Source: an uncultured Bacilli bacterium
GTDB lineage: Bacteria > Bacillota_I > Bacilli_A > RF39 > UBA660
NCBI GenBank assembly: GCA_910585045.1
Contig: CAJUCD010000017.1
Location: 1 to 20,800, forward strand
Length of the DNA: 20,800 bases
Reading direction: 5' to 3'
Shown: positions 12,996 to 20,800 of the stretch, one piece after another
Layout: each line of letters begins with the position of its first letter
Numbering within the stretch: position 1 is the stretch's first letter
Made by a program: the position numbers and the translations under genes
The notes under the pieces: generated by a model
What the model was told of the DNA's origin: nothing
Database searches by the model: none
The model's input: only the letters and a program-made list of their open reading frames with translations

Positions 12996-13568
12996 ATGGC
13001 AAAATTATACTTTAGATATGGATCTATGAATTGCGGAAAATCAACTGCTATAATTCAAGTAGCATACAACTATGAAGAAAAAAAGAAAAAAATACTTTTA
13101 ATCAAACCAAGTGTTGATACTAAGGGCAAAGACCAAGTAATAAATCGAACCAACTTAACACGTAAAGTTGATATATTATTAAAACCTAATGAATTAGTTA
13201 AACCATACATAAAAGATAATATAGCAGCAATATTAATAGATGAAGCTCAATTTTTAACTCCTAAACAAGTTGATGAACTATACCATATATCAAAATTAGA
13301 TAATATTCCTGTTTTATGCTATGGCTTAAGATGTGACTTTCAAATGAATGCCTTTCCTGGTTCAGCTAGATTATTAGCTATAGCGGACGATATAGAAGAG
13401 TTAAAAAATATATGTCACTGTGGAAAAAAAGCTACTTTAAATTTACGTTTAATTAATGGTACTGCAACATTTGACGGCGACCAAATTGCTATTGATGGAG
13501 AAAATAAAGTAGAATATGAAAGCGTCTGTGGCGAATGTTACTTAAAACTAAAAGAAAGATGTGATTAA
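12996..13568 (+). CDS. tdk: Thymidine kinase
   Basis: A 190-residue type II thymidine kinase, which phosphorylates thymidine with ATP in the cytoplasmic salvage pathway. The P-loop is GSMNCGKS (residues 9-16). LIDEAQF (Asp82, Glu83) gives the Mg ligand and catalytic Glu, and YGLRCDFQMNAFPGS is the nucleoside-binding lasso region. The structural zinc ligands are Cys140 and Cys142 (CHCGKKA) and Cys178 and Cys181 (CGECY). The length is typical. The ATG follows AAGGAGAG, and the stop TAA is directly followed by the rnr ATG, so tdk and rnr are probably translationally coupled. Confidence 0.95.
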   Translation: MAKLYFRYGSMNCGKSTAIIQVAYNYEEKKKKILLIKPSVDTKGKDQVINRTNLTRKVDILLKPNELVKPYIKDNIAAILIDEAQFLTPKQVDELYHISKLDNIPVLCYGLRCDFQMNAFPGSARLLAIADDIEELKNICHCGKKATLNLRLINGTATFDGDQIAIDGENKVEYESVCGECYLKLKERCD

Positions 13569-15683
13569 ATGAAAGAACAAATTATAAATATCCTAACAAA
13601 TATTCATGAAGCTAAAACTTTAATTGAAATAAATGATTTATTAAATCTTAAAACTGTTGCAGAATATCAAGAATTAACTAAAAATATTGAAGAATTAGTA
13701 AATGATTATATAGTTTTCAAAACCAAAAAAGACAAATATTTACTCATGAAAAATTGTCCTGGCTTAAAAATTGGTAAAATTGCTATTAACAAAAAAGGTT
13801 TTGGATTTTTAATACTAGATAAAGAAGATGACATTTATATATCTGCTAATAATTTAGGAAGTGCCATTCATAATGATATAGTCTTAGTAGACATAATAAA
13901 AAAAGGATTAAAACCAGAAGGTAGAGTACTAAAAGTTATCAAACGTGATCTTGAAAATATTGTTGGAGAAGTAATAGAAAAGGATAATAAATTATTATTA
14001 AAACCTGATGATAATAAATTAAACTTAACTATTCATCTTACTCGTGAAACAACTAAAAATGTTGTAGAAGGTCACAAGGTACTAGTTCATCTAACAAAGA
14101 AATTAGGAAACAAAAGTTATCTTGCTGACTGCATTAAAATAATTGGCCATAAAAATGATGCTGGAATAGACATTTTAAGCATTGCTTACAAATATAACAT
14201 TATGGATAGTTTTAGTCCAGATACTCTAAAAGAACTTGAAGATATACCAAATGAAGTGAATTCAAAAGACCTTGAAAATAGAAAAGACTTAACAAACGAA
14301 GAAATTTTTACTATAGATGGTGCTGATACAAAAGATATTGATGATGCTATAAGTTTAAAATACCAAAATGGTATATATACTTTAGGAGTTCATATTGCAG
14401 ATGTAAGTAATTATGTCATAGAAAACACTGCTTTAGGAGATGATGCTTATAACCGCGGAACTTCATCATACCTAGCTGATACAGTTATTCCTATGCTACC
14501 ACATAAATTATCAAATGGAATTTGTTCTTTAAATGAAAATGTCATAAGACTTACCATGAGTTGTGTTATGGATATTAATAGTAAAGGTGATATTATAAAC
14601 TATGATATTTTCCCAAGCTATATTAAATCTAAGAAAAAAATGACATACAGTTGTGTAAATAGTATTTTAGAAGAAAAAATCATTCCTGAAGGATATGAAC
14701 CCTTTAAAGACACTTTAATAAAAATGAACGAATTAGCTAAAATTCTTCGTAAAAGGAAAGTTAACAGAGGCTACATTGAATTTGAAATTGATGAAGCTAA
14801 AGTAATTCAAGATGAAAATGGTAAAGCAATTGACATAGTTAAAAGAACACGTGGAGATGGCGAAAATTTAATAGAAGATTTCATGATTGCTGCCAATGAA
14901 ACTGTAGCAGCCCATATTTCTAATATGGAATTACCATTTATATATCGTATTCACGCTTTGCCTAATGCTGAAAAAATAGAAGACTTCATGAATTTAGTAA
15001 AAGCTTTAGGATATAAAATTAACACTAATATAACCGAAATTACTCCTAAAACTATGCAAAAACTATTAGAAGAACTAAAAGATAAACCAGAGTTCCCTAT
15101 TCTTTCTTCTTTACTTTTAAGAAGCATGAAAAAAGCTGAATATTCTAAAACTAATATTGGTCATTTTGGTTTAGCTAGCGAAGACTACACACATTTTACT
15201 TCTCCAATTAGAAGATATCCTGATTTAGTTGTTCATCGTTTACTAAAGAAATATTTAATTGAAAAAGATTTTAGCATGAGCACCATAAACTATTTAGAAA
15301 GTTCTCTTGTAACTATTGCAGAACATTCAAGTGAACGTGAAGTAGCAAGCATAAATGCTGAACGTGATGTAAATGATATGAAAATGGCTGAATACATGGA
15401 AAGTCATATTGGTGAAGAATATATTGGTACTATAAGCTCAGTTACTAACTTTGGATTTTTTGTTGCTTTAGATAATTTAATTGAAGGCTTAGTACATGTT
15501 AATACACTAAAAGGTGATTATTACAATTATGTTCCAGAACTTTTATCCTTAATAGGAAAATCAACCAAAAAAACTTATCGTGTTGGTGATAAAATAAAAA
15601 TAAAAGTTATAAATGCCTCAAAAGAAAATGCTTTAATTGACTTCGAGATTGTAGGTGATAAAAATGCTAGAAGTAAAAAATAA
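13569..15683 (+). CDS. rnr: Ribonuclease R
   Basis: A 704-residue 3'-to-5' exoribonuclease of the RNB family, which degrades structured RNA and, with SmpB and tmRNA, defective mRNAs. Order: N-terminal helical/winged region (1-60), cold-shock-type OB domains (about 65-200), RNB catalytic domain (about 230-560) with the metal-binding pattern IDGADTKDIDDA (Asp250, 256, 258, 259), the HFTSPIRRYPDLVVHR motif, then a C-terminal S1 domain (about 615-695, YIGTISSVTNFGFFVAL). It has no long basic tail. The ATG follows the tdk stop immediately and the ribosome site is weak, implying coupling. Its last 20 bases overlap smpB. Confidence 0.96.
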   Translation: MKEQIINILTNIHEAKTLIEINDLLNLKTVAEYQELTKNIEELVNDYIVFKTKKDKYLLMKNCPGLKIGKIAINKKGFGFLILDKEDDIYISANNLGSAIHNDIVLVDIIKKGLKPEGRVLKVIKRDLENIVGEVIEKDNKLLLKPDDNKLNLTIHLTRETTKNVVEGHKVLVHLTKKLGNKSYLADCIKIIGHKNDAGIDILSIAYKYNIMDSFSPDTLKELEDIPNEVNSKDLENRKDLTNEEIFTIDGADTKDIDDAISLKYQNGIYTLGVHIADVSNYVIENTALGDDAYNRGTSSYLADTVIPMLPHKLSNGICSLNENVIRLTMSCVMDINSKGDIINYDIFPSYIKSKKKMTYSCVNSILEEKIIPEGYEPFKDTLIKMNELAKILRKRKVNRGYIEFEIDEAKVIQDENGKAIDIVKRTRGDGENLIEDFMIAANETVAAHISNMELPFIYRIHALPNAEKIEDFMNLVKALGYKINTNITEITPKTMQKLLEELKDKPEFPILSSLLLRSMKKAEYSKTNIGHFGLASEDYTHFTSPIRRYPDLVVHRLLKKYLIEKDFSMSTINYLESSLVTIAEHSSEREVASINAERDVNDMKMAEYMESHIGEEYIGTISSVTNFGFFVALDNLIEGLVHVNTLKGDYYNYVPELLSLIGKSTKKTYRVGDKIKIKVINASKENALIDFEIVGDKNARSKK

Positions 15684-16092
15684 AAAAGCTTATTTTGATT
15701 ACACTATTATAAATGAATTAGAAGCTGGTATAGTTTTATCAGGAACAGAAATAAAATCAATTCGAAATGGTTCAATAGATTTAAAAGACTCTTTTATAAC
15801 TATAAAACAAAATGAAGCTTACATAATAAATATGTACATAGCTAAATATGAAGAAGGAAACATATTTAATAATGATGAAAGAAGAACAAGAAAGTTATTA
15901 CTACATAAAAAAGAAATATTAAAAATAAAAGAAAATATAAAATTAGAGGGTTTAACTATAATTCCTCTAAAACTATATTTCAAAAAAAATAAAGTTAAAA
16001 TATTAATAGGCATATGTAAAGGAAAAAAACTTTATGATAAAAGAGCTGCTCTAAAAGAAAAAGATTTAAAAAGAGAAACTAAATACTATTAA
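15664..16092 (+). CDS. smpB: SsrA-binding protein SmpB
   Basis: A 142-residue protein that binds tmRNA and brings it to stalled ribosomes in trans-translation. Family marks are NKKAYFDYTIINELEAGIVL, GTEIKSIR, a basic OB-barrel core and the C-terminal K-rich helix KKLYDKRAALKEKD, which enters the empty mRNA channel. ATG 15664, with AGGTG upstream, is preferred over an in-frame GTG at 15655. The start lies inside the 3' end of rnr, a linkage seen in many Gram-positive genomes. tmRNA itself is not found in the window. Confidence 0.96.
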   Translation: MLEVKNKKAYFDYTIINELEAGIVLSGTEIKSIRNGSIDLKDSFITIKQNEAYIINMYIAKYEEGNIFNNDERRTRKLLLHKKEILKIKENIKLEGLTIIPLKLYFKKNKVKILIGICKGKKLYDKRAALKEKDLKRETKYY

Positions 16093-16151
16093 AAAAACAT
16101 CAATAATAAACTGACTTTCAAATGCTAGACAGTTTATAAATGATGTTTTTT
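16092..16151. terminator. Two-tier hairpin terminator after smpB
   Basis: The outer stem AAAAAACATCA / TGATGTTTTTT (16092-16102 with 16141-16151) encloses an inner stem ATAAACTG / CAGTTTAT with small internal loops. A- and T-runs allow termination in both directions, for smpB and for the converging dehydrogenase gene. The two-tier shape resembles the terminators of the RNA array. Confidence 0.8.
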
Positions 16152-16154
16152 TCT

Positions 16155-16889
16155 TTAATATCCTCCATCAATCTTAATAATTTCACCATTAATGTAAGAA
16201 CATTCTTCGCTAACCAAAAAAGCAACTAGACTAGCTATTTCCTCAGGTTCAGCAAATCTCTTCAAATAAATCTTTTCACTTTCTTCTAAAACTAATTCTT
16301 TAGGAAGATCTTTATTCATATCAGTATTAACCCATCCAGGAGCTATAGAATTTACTAAAACATATGGAGCATATGCCAAAGCAAAATTATGAGTTAATGA
16401 TATAACTGCCGCCTTAGATGCATCATAATCAATACTCGTAGGAAAAAAAGCATTAATTCCATTAGTAGAAGAAATATTAATTATCTTACCATGTTTATTA
16501 TTAAACATTTCTCCACCAACATATTTAGACATCAAATAAGTAGAATTTATATTATTTTTAATAGTATTATTAAAAACTTCAATAGGCCTATCATCCAATT
16601 CCATATCTTCCACTATTGCAGCATTATTAATTAGCACCTCAATACTACCAAATTTTTTTTTAACTTCTTCTAATAATTTTTTTACATTATTTTCTTCAGA
16701 CACATCAGCCATTATTCCAAGAGCATTCACACCATAGTCTTTTTTTATTAAATCTACTAATTCATTAACACTATTTTCATCCTCTTTATCATTAATAACT
16801 ATATCGTATCCCTTTTGAGCAAGTTTAATAACTATAGCTTTACCAATGCCCCTCCTAGAACCTGTTACTATGGCAACTTTTCTATCCAT
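16155..16889 (-). CDS. Short-chain dehydrogenase/reductase, FabG-like
   Basis: A 244-residue classical SDR oxidoreductase, expected to use NAD(P)H on a carbonyl/alcohol pair. It shows the cofactor loop TGSRRGIG (9-16), with two Arg suggesting NADPH, the NNAA motif (88-91), catalytic Ser141, Tyr155 and Lys159 (YDASK), and IAPGWVNTDM after the active site. It ends in the family-typical GGY. The frame continues to a GTG four codons upstream, but ATG 16889 lies 8 nt after AGGTGG and is preferred. It follows the DUF1653 gene by 5 nt. The substrate is not determinable; it is not next to fatty-acid genes, so calling it fabG would be unsafe. Confidence 0.9.
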   Translation of the reverse strand: MDRKVAIVTGSRRGIGKAIVIKLAQKGYDIVINDKEDENSVNELVDLIKKDYGVNALGIMADVSEENNVKKLLEEVKKKFGSIEVLINNAAIVEDMELDDRPIEVFNNTIKNNINSTYLMSKYVGGEMFNNKHGKIINISSTNGINAFFPTSIDYDASKAAVISLTHNFALAYAPYVLVNSIAPGWVNTDMNKDLPKELVLEESEKIYLKRFAEPEEIASLVAFLVSEECSYINGEIIKIDGGY

Positions 16890-16894
16890 AAATT

Positions 16895-17122
16895 CTACCA
16901 CCTAGCTTCTTCAAATCTATATTCTTGTTCTACATCTGGATACTTCTCTTTATCCACTAATGAATTAAACATATCTATAGGTCTTGCCCATATCTCTCCA
17001 TCAACCAAATGTTTATAAATTACTAATTCTTCTAAAGTTTCACTATGTTTTGCAATATCAATAACTTCAATCATTGTCCCTTTAAAATGTTTATATTTTT
17101 GCCCTGCTTTAATCTCTCTCAT
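16895..17122 (-). CDS. DUF1653 family protein
   Basis: A 75-residue protein. The pattern GQKYKHFKG ... AKHSETLEELVIYKHL ... WARPIDMF is that of the DUF1653 family of small bacterial proteins of unknown function. It is complete and of normal family length. The ATG has the ribosome site AGTAGG inside the end of the preceding DUF308-like gene (6-nt gap), and the dehydrogenase ribosome site lies in its own 3' end, so the three minus-strand genes form a tight operon. Confidence 0.88.
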   Translation of the reverse strand: MREIKAGQKYKHFKGTMIEVIDIAKHSETLEELVIYKHLVDGEIWARPIDMFNSLVDKEKYPDVEQEYRFEEARW

Positions 17123-17128
17123 AATTAC

Positions 17129-17659
17129 CTACTTTCTAAAATAATCCCACAATAATAACACTGCATTAGCTATTAATATCCAACCTATTATTACCATAAC
17201 AGCATTAGACACAAATATACTATAAATACCCATTATAATTAATACTACATTACTAAGCATTTGTATTTTCTTATAATTTCCAAAACTATACTGTGTAAGT
17301 AATCTACTAACACCCATATAAATAAGAAAAAATCCTAATACATATCTAATACTTACTTCTAATGCATCACTTAGTATAATAAGCAATAAACCAATTATTA
17401 TAGAAACAATTCCAATTGATAAATTTATATTTTTAAATTGCACTGAATCTTTATTACGATAATATTCTAGTAAAGATTTAATGCCATAAATAATTACAAT
17501 TACTCCAATTATATAGAAAAATATTTTAACTACAGCATTACTATAAAATGCTAGCATAATTCCCATAACCAAATACATAACTGGATTTATCAAAGAATTA
17601 TTATCTTTTTTCCCATCATTAGGTTTAATAACATCTACTTTAATAAGCTTCACCACCAT
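17129..17659 (-). CDS. DUF308/HdeD-like six-helix membrane protein
   Basis: A 176-residue protein with six predicted transmembrane segments (about 24-40, 43-65, 80-98, 103-121, 133-150, 153-172) arranged as three similar hairpins. Short basic stretches such as EYYRNK lie between them and WDYFRK is at the end. This is the layout of the DUF308 (HdeD-like) family, whose members are inner-membrane proteins of largely unknown function. First gene of the minus-strand trio; its promoter (17668-17696) places the start of transcription only a few bases from the ATG, so the mRNA may be nearly leaderless or translation may begin at one of the GTG codons that follow. Confidence 0.8.
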   Translation of the reverse strand: MVVKLIKVDVIKPNDGKKDNNSLINPVMYLVMGIMLAFYSNAVVKIFFYIIGVIVIIYGIKSLLEYYRNKDSVQFKNINLSIGIVSIIIGLLLIILSDALEVSIRYVLGFFLIYMGVSRLLTQYSFGNYKKIQMLSNVVLIIMGIYSIFVSNAVMVIIGWILIANAVLLLWDYFRK

Positions 17660-17667
17660 CTAATCTA

Positions 17668-17733
17668 ATTATATAATGTTATAATTTTTTAAGCAAGTAT
17701 AAAATTGAATAAACCCTATTAATATGATATAAT
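17668..17733. promoter_or_regulatory. Divergent promoters of the DUF308-like gene and the 570-residue gene
   Basis: Minus strand: TTGCTT (17691-17696), 17 bp, TATAAT (17668-17673). Plus strand: TTGAAT (17705-17710), 17 bp, TATAAT (17728-17733). The -35 boxes are back to back with 8 bp between them. A strong ribosome site, GGAGGG (17747-17752), lies before ATG 17759. Confidence 0.85.
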
Positions 17734-17758
17734 ATATAAAGAATATGGAGGGTCTTTT

Positions 17759-19471
17759 ATGCTTGATATACCAACAACTTTAAAAATATTAAATTCTTAT
17801 AATATAAATTCTCATAAATATGGTCCAACAGTTTATGAAAATGCTAGTGGTATAGGAATATGTTTAGATATCAAAGATCCAACTTTTAGTTTTTTAACTA
17901 GAGGGTTTATTTTTCAAACAGAGAATGAATTACATGATTTCTTAAAGAAAAACATATGGTACAAAAAAAATGAAGAAACTTATGATGTAAAACTCTCTTT
18001 AAGTGATTATGACTCTAAAGAGCCTAATATCAAATATATACATCAAAATAAAGATTTATCTCTAGATGAAATGCTTAATTTAAAAGAAATTATTGAAACT
18101 AATGAGACTAAAATTATTGAAACAGATACTAAAAGTAATTATTTAGCTAATATTAAAGAACTAACAAACTATATTATTAATATAAAAAAAATTAAAGAAA
18201 ACACTAAAAGTGAAAAAAACAATTTAAAAATTAAAGAAAACGATTTAAAATTTGAACTATTAACAGAGCTAACCAATTACTATGGCAAAAGTAAAAATAT
18301 TATAAAGAAAGCAGTGTCTTTAGATAATATTATTCCAAATAATAATGAAATAAACCTTTTAGAAACAAATGCCCAAAATATTGAAACAAAATCTCTTGAA
18401 GAAATAAAGAATTATTTAACTTCCCTTTTAGAAGTATCAAAACAAGAAGAACTAGATGATAAACACTTAGTAAATCTATATTCTAACAGTGTATACAAAT
18501 ATAATATTGAAATATTAAATAAACAAATAGAATTTGTTAAAAATAAAATAGCTTCAGAAAGAAATTTTAATCTAAAGGGAAGCAAAATACATAATATTGA
18601 TGAAGAATTAAAGTCTTTCTTAAAAAGTGCCAATGCTCCTATGAAAATAGATATCTTTTTAAGTGAAAATAAAAACAGAATAAAATCTAAATATAATGCA
18701 ATAACAGATATAAAAAATGCTTATACTATAATATCTGGAAATAAATTAAATTTTAAAGAAACTAAAATAGCTAAATCAATTAGTAAAAATAAAGTAATTA
18801 AAAGTTTATATTCTAATTATAATAGTTTACCTAAAGAAAATAAAGCAAGTCTTATTCTTTATAATTCTTTTTATAAAAATATATGTAATTACATTATAAA
18901 TAACAATTATCCTGAAATAAATGATATAAAAAATAAATTTGACTTTGAATATTATTATAAAGAAATAGAAGAAATAGTATACAATGAAAATAATAGCCAT
19001 TATTTAATAAACTATTTCTATATTCTAGATTTCAAAAATATTGACTCTTATATAAATTCTATAATTAACATATGTAAAGTAGTTGAAAACACATATTTTA
19101 TTAATAACAGTGACATAAAAGCTTTTTATTTACCTGAAACAAATAAATATAAAACATTAACTATTAATCCTATTTTTAACAAAGATACAACAATTTATTT
19201 AGTTGATATCCTAGCAAATAGTAACGTTTTATATATTCCTGAAAAAATAGAATATGATGAAGACAATAAAGAATTTAACACTATTACTAGTAATAATATT
19301 TATATTAAAGAAGAAATAATTGACACTACTGACACTTTAACTGTTAATATATATAACAAAATTAATGAAAAATATAATAACAGTGATATAATAATAACAA
19401 AAGATTTAAAATTAAATAAAAGTATAATCTTTCACATAGGAACATTAGAAAGAGGAATAAAAAATGGATAA
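17759..19471 (+). CDS. Unrecognised 570-residue cytoplasmic protein
   Basis: I do not recognise this protein. It is rich in Lys, Asn, Glu and Ile, with no signal peptide or transmembrane segment. The first 85 residues look like a compact alpha/beta domain (GPTVYENASGIGICLDI, TRGFIFQTENELHDFLKKN). A highly charged helical stretch around 110-190 (KKIKENTKSEKNNLKIKENDLKFE) is likely coiled coil. The middle (about 240-430) is helical, and the last 130 residues alternate strands with polar turns. It has a good promoter and ribosome site, so it is clearly expressed. Its stop overlaps the ATG of the next gene by 8 nt, so the two are coupled and probably work together at the membrane. Confidence 0.8.
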   Translation: MLDIPTTLKILNSYNINSHKYGPTVYENASGIGICLDIKDPTFSFLTRGFIFQTENELHDFLKKNIWYKKNEETYDVKLSLSDYDSKEPNIKYIHQNKDLSLDEMLNLKEIIETNETKIIETDTKSNYLANIKELTNYIINIKKIKENTKSEKNNLKIKENDLKFELLTELTNYYGKSKNIIKKAVSLDNIIPNNNEINLLETNAQNIETKSLEEIKNYLTSLLEVSKQEELDDKHLVNLYSNSVYKYNIEILNKQIEFVKNKIASERNFNLKGSKIHNIDEELKSFLKSANAPMKIDIFLSENKNRIKSKYNAITDIKNAYTIISGNKLNFKETKIAKSISKNKVIKSLYSNYNSLPKENKASLILYNSFYKNICNYIINNNYPEINDIKNKFDFEYYYKEIEEIVYNENNSHYLINYFYILDFKNIDSYINSIINICKVVENTYFINNSDIKAFYLPETNKYKTLTINPIFNKDTTIYLVDILANSNVLYIPEKIEYDEDNKEFNTITSNNIYIKEEIIDTTDTLTVNIYNKINEKYNNSDIIITKDLKLNKSIIFHIGTLERGIKNG

Positions 19472-19940
19472 AAAAACTTTTATAAATGAATTAACTATTA
19501 ATCTTAAACATTTAACAAATGAAATAAAAGCAGAAGAAATAGCTAAGTATAATGAATTAGACACAAATAAGTTAGATCCTATTGAAGAAGCTAATAAAAT
19601 ATATAAAAATCATGGATTAAACATAACAGTAACTAAAAAAACAAGTTTTATAAATTCTATGACTATACTTGTAGATATTTTAAAATCTAATGATAAAAAG
19701 AAAATTAGTAACGTTTTGCTATTCTTTCTATATTTAATTTTTATTCTAATAATTATTAAAATTCCATTTATATATGTAAGAGATATAACTAGCAGCATTT
19801 TTAATAATTTCTTATCTAATGAATTAGCATACAGTATTTGGTATTTATTATTTGAAATTCTATATGCTATAACAACTATCATAACACTTATAAATTTAAT
19901 AAAAAATAAAGCTAATCAAATAGAAAAGATTACTAACTAA
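19464..19940 (+). CDS. Small two-helix membrane protein with HAAS/DUF1700-like N-terminus
   Basis: A 158-residue protein. The start MDKKTFINELTINLKHLTNEIKAEEIAKYNE, followed by a paired-helix segment with IEEANKIYKNHG, resembles the HAAS/DUF1700 domain, which in Bacillota often accompanies signalling genes, but the match is weak. Two transmembrane helices follow (about 82-104 and 122-145) and the C-terminus is basic. It overlaps the upstream 570-residue gene by 8 nt and ends in its own terminator. It may anchor the partner protein to the membrane; this is inferred only from gene order. Confidence 0.75.
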   Translation: MDKKTFINELTINLKHLTNEIKAEEIAKYNELDTNKLDPIEEANKIYKNHGLNITVTKKTSFINSMTILVDILKSNDKKKISNVLLFFLYLIFILIIIKIPFIYVRDITSSIFNNFLSNELAYSIWYLLFEILYAITTIITLINLIKNKANQIEKITN

Positions 19941-19954
19941 TAGTAATTTTTTTT
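19929..19954 (+). terminator. Terminator after the two-gene unit
   Basis: ATTACTA (19929-19935) pairs with TAGTAAT (19941-19947) around a five-base loop, followed by eight T. The stop codon of the upstream gene lies in the loop. Confidence 0.8.
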
Positions 19955-19961
19955 ATACAAC

Positions 19962-19986
19962 AAAAAAGCAAGACATAGTCTTACTT
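19962..19986 (-). terminator. Terminator of the right-edge surface gene
   Basis: On the minus strand AAGTAAGAC pairs with GTCTTGCTT (one G-T pair) around a three-base loop, followed by T residues. It lies about 60 nt after the stop of the right-edge gene. Confidence 0.75.
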
Positions 19987-20048
19987 AAATGGAAAAGAAA
20001 AATTAATTTTCCTGCCTATATATAATTTAGCAATACAAGCAAGTTTTT

Positions 20049-20800
20049 TTAAATTACTTCATATGGATCATTTATAGTTCCGTTTCCTGATAAATTAATA
20101 TTAGCATTTAGATTTATTACTGGGCGGATACCAAACTCACCGTTAACGCCCCAACTATAGAGGTAGCCATTCGAATATACATAAAACATACAAGCGTAAC
20201 TGCCAGATGTACCTACATCCATAAAGTGTGGAGACATGGTCCAGTAATCATGACCGTTATATAGGTAGTATGAGGTATTATTAGCAAACTTACCTCCTGC
20301 ATACATTACTTCATCTGCTGTTATGAGTCCTACTTTTAATGTATATGTGTCTAGTGCTGCACAACTGAGTGTTGGTGCTCCTGTATTTATTCTATTATAA
20401 CCAACATAGTTAAAACTACCACTTGGGACACTTGTCCATGTCGAACCACTTTGAACATTCCTATCATTACAGTATTTGCCATCTGCAACTTTACCTGAAT
20501 ATGTTGTATTGTTTCTTATATTTGAGTTATACCAATTTTCTAACGCTATTTTAATCGTTGCATCTGTTCCCTCTGTTGCACTGTTTGGCCTTTGAAGACC
20601 CTCTGTATACTTCCATCCTACATATTCACTCTTATTGTAGCTCGAATTATATACTGTATTTGCTACTGCTATACTATCGGTTGTTACTTCGCCGTTATTG
20701 TGGCATGTTGTTCCATCATAGATTAGTCGCATGGTTCCATCGCCATTAATTCGAATGATGCGCCAGCAATATCCTCCAAATCTTACATAATTAGTTGTTG
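20049..20800 (-). CDS. Surface-type protein with hypervariable lectin/FGE-like C-terminus (5' end outside window)
   Basis: An open frame from the right edge to TAA at 20049-20051, about 250 codons, with no stop or credible start inside; MRLIYDG at 20732 is internal because the frame continues upstream with FGGYCWRIIRINGDGT. It is rich in Tyr, Asn, Ser and Gly. The end has WTMSP ... GIRPVINL, the pattern of C-type-lectin/formylglycine-enzyme-like folds, including DUF6273-like proteins and many DGR target proteins, as far as I recall them. The segment 20121-20234 matches the cores of the RNA array at 9166-12590 in frame. After it come 21 further residues (INLNANINL ... NDPYEVI). Full-length relatives often carry an N-terminal membrane or prepilin anchor; that part is not visible here. 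Confidence 0.8.
   Translation of the reverse strand, partial: TTNYVRFGGYCWRIIRINGDGTMRLIYDGTTCHNNGEVTTDSIAVANTVYNSSYNKSEYVGWKYTEGLQRPNSATEGTDATIKIALENWYNSNIRNNTTYSGKVADGKYCNDRNVQSGSTWTSVPSGSFNYVGYNRINTGAPTLSCAALDTYTLKVGLITADEVMYAGGKFANNTSYYLYNGHDYWTMSPHFMDVGTSGSYACMFYVYSNGYLYSWGVNGEFGIRPVINLNANINLSGNGTINDPYEVI
20121..20234 (-). repeat. Variable-region-like segment matching the array cores
   Basis: These 38 codons run from TCTCCA to CGCCCA and align without gaps to the core of array unit 3. They share 17 consecutive bases ending in GGCTACCTC and the frame S-P-x-x-M-x-V-G-T-S. Where the array has AAC or AAT, this gene mostly has other codons: GAT, GGC, TGT, TAT, TGG, GGT. Some silent third-base differences (CCA for CCG, GTA for GTG) show that it was not freshly copied from unit 3. 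Homology stops at CGCCCA, the same place where the array units turn into their structured domain. Confidence 0.75.

Noticed and set aside
16815..17018. Plus-strand ORF over the dehydrogenase and DUF1653 genes
   Set aside because: It lies antisense to two clearly recognised, tightly spaced genes and has no ribosome site.
19610..19882. Minus-strand 90-codon ORF
   Set aside because: It is antisense to the membrane protein at 19464-19940 and mirrors its hydrophobic codons.

Overview
The window comes from an AT-rich, Gram-positive-type bacterium that uses the standard bacterial code: TGG encodes Trp, and TAA, TAG and TGA all act as stops. AGGAGG-type ribosome sites, TATAAT/TTGACA-type promoters, a CGAAC-type SOS box, membrane-anchored surface proteins and a type IV prepilin-like gene suggest an uncultured gut Bacillota/Bacilli lineage. 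That placement is inference; no rRNA is present.

Layout. 1-283 is the start of a membrane-anchored protein running off the left edge. 552-1010 is a double-HTH regulator. 1115-3587 (minus) is the t6A tRNA-modification cluster tsaE-tsaB-rimI-tsaD, which ends at a perfect 34-bp palindromic terminator. A small ribbon-helix-helix-like gene (3746-3949) and a 706-residue surface protein with Ig-like repeats follow; the latter is divergent from uvrA (6328-9141), which has a probable LexA box. 12653-16092 is a prepilin-like gene, then tdk, rnr and smpB, closely packed. 16155-17659 (minus) encodes a DUF308-like membrane protein, a DUF1653 protein and a short-chain dehydrogenase. 17759-19940 is a pair of unrecognised genes. 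20049-20800 is the 3' part of a surface-type protein running off the right edge.

The remarkable region is 9166-12590, between uvrA and the prepilin-like gene. It is not protein coding in the ordinary sense. It holds 11 tandem units of about 265-290 nt, each with its own -10 box, a predicted transcription start at GG, a 99-120 nt coding-like core, a conserved structured 3' domain and a hairpin plus T-run terminator. Unit ends pair with each other, and three helices plus the terminator stem show compensatory changes between units, so the units look like independently transcribed structured RNAs. All 11 cores have a length divisible by three. They read in one frame as the hypervariable end of a lectin/FGE-like domain (S-P ... 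G-V-R-P), and the same segment, at exactly the length of unit 3, lies in the expressed-type gene at the right edge (20121-20234). In the cores the invariant codons (GTG, TTC, GGC, CTC, GGT, CGC) lack adenine, while variable positions are AAC/AAT-like. That is the signature of template repeats of diversity-generating retroelements (DGRs). My leading hypothesis is a multi-template RNA array supplying variable C-termini to surface or pilin-like proteins through a reverse transcriptase encoded elsewhere. No reverse transcriptase or Avd-like gene is visible here, so the mechanism is inference. The array, its promoters, its RNA covariation and the codon pattern are read directly from the sequence.
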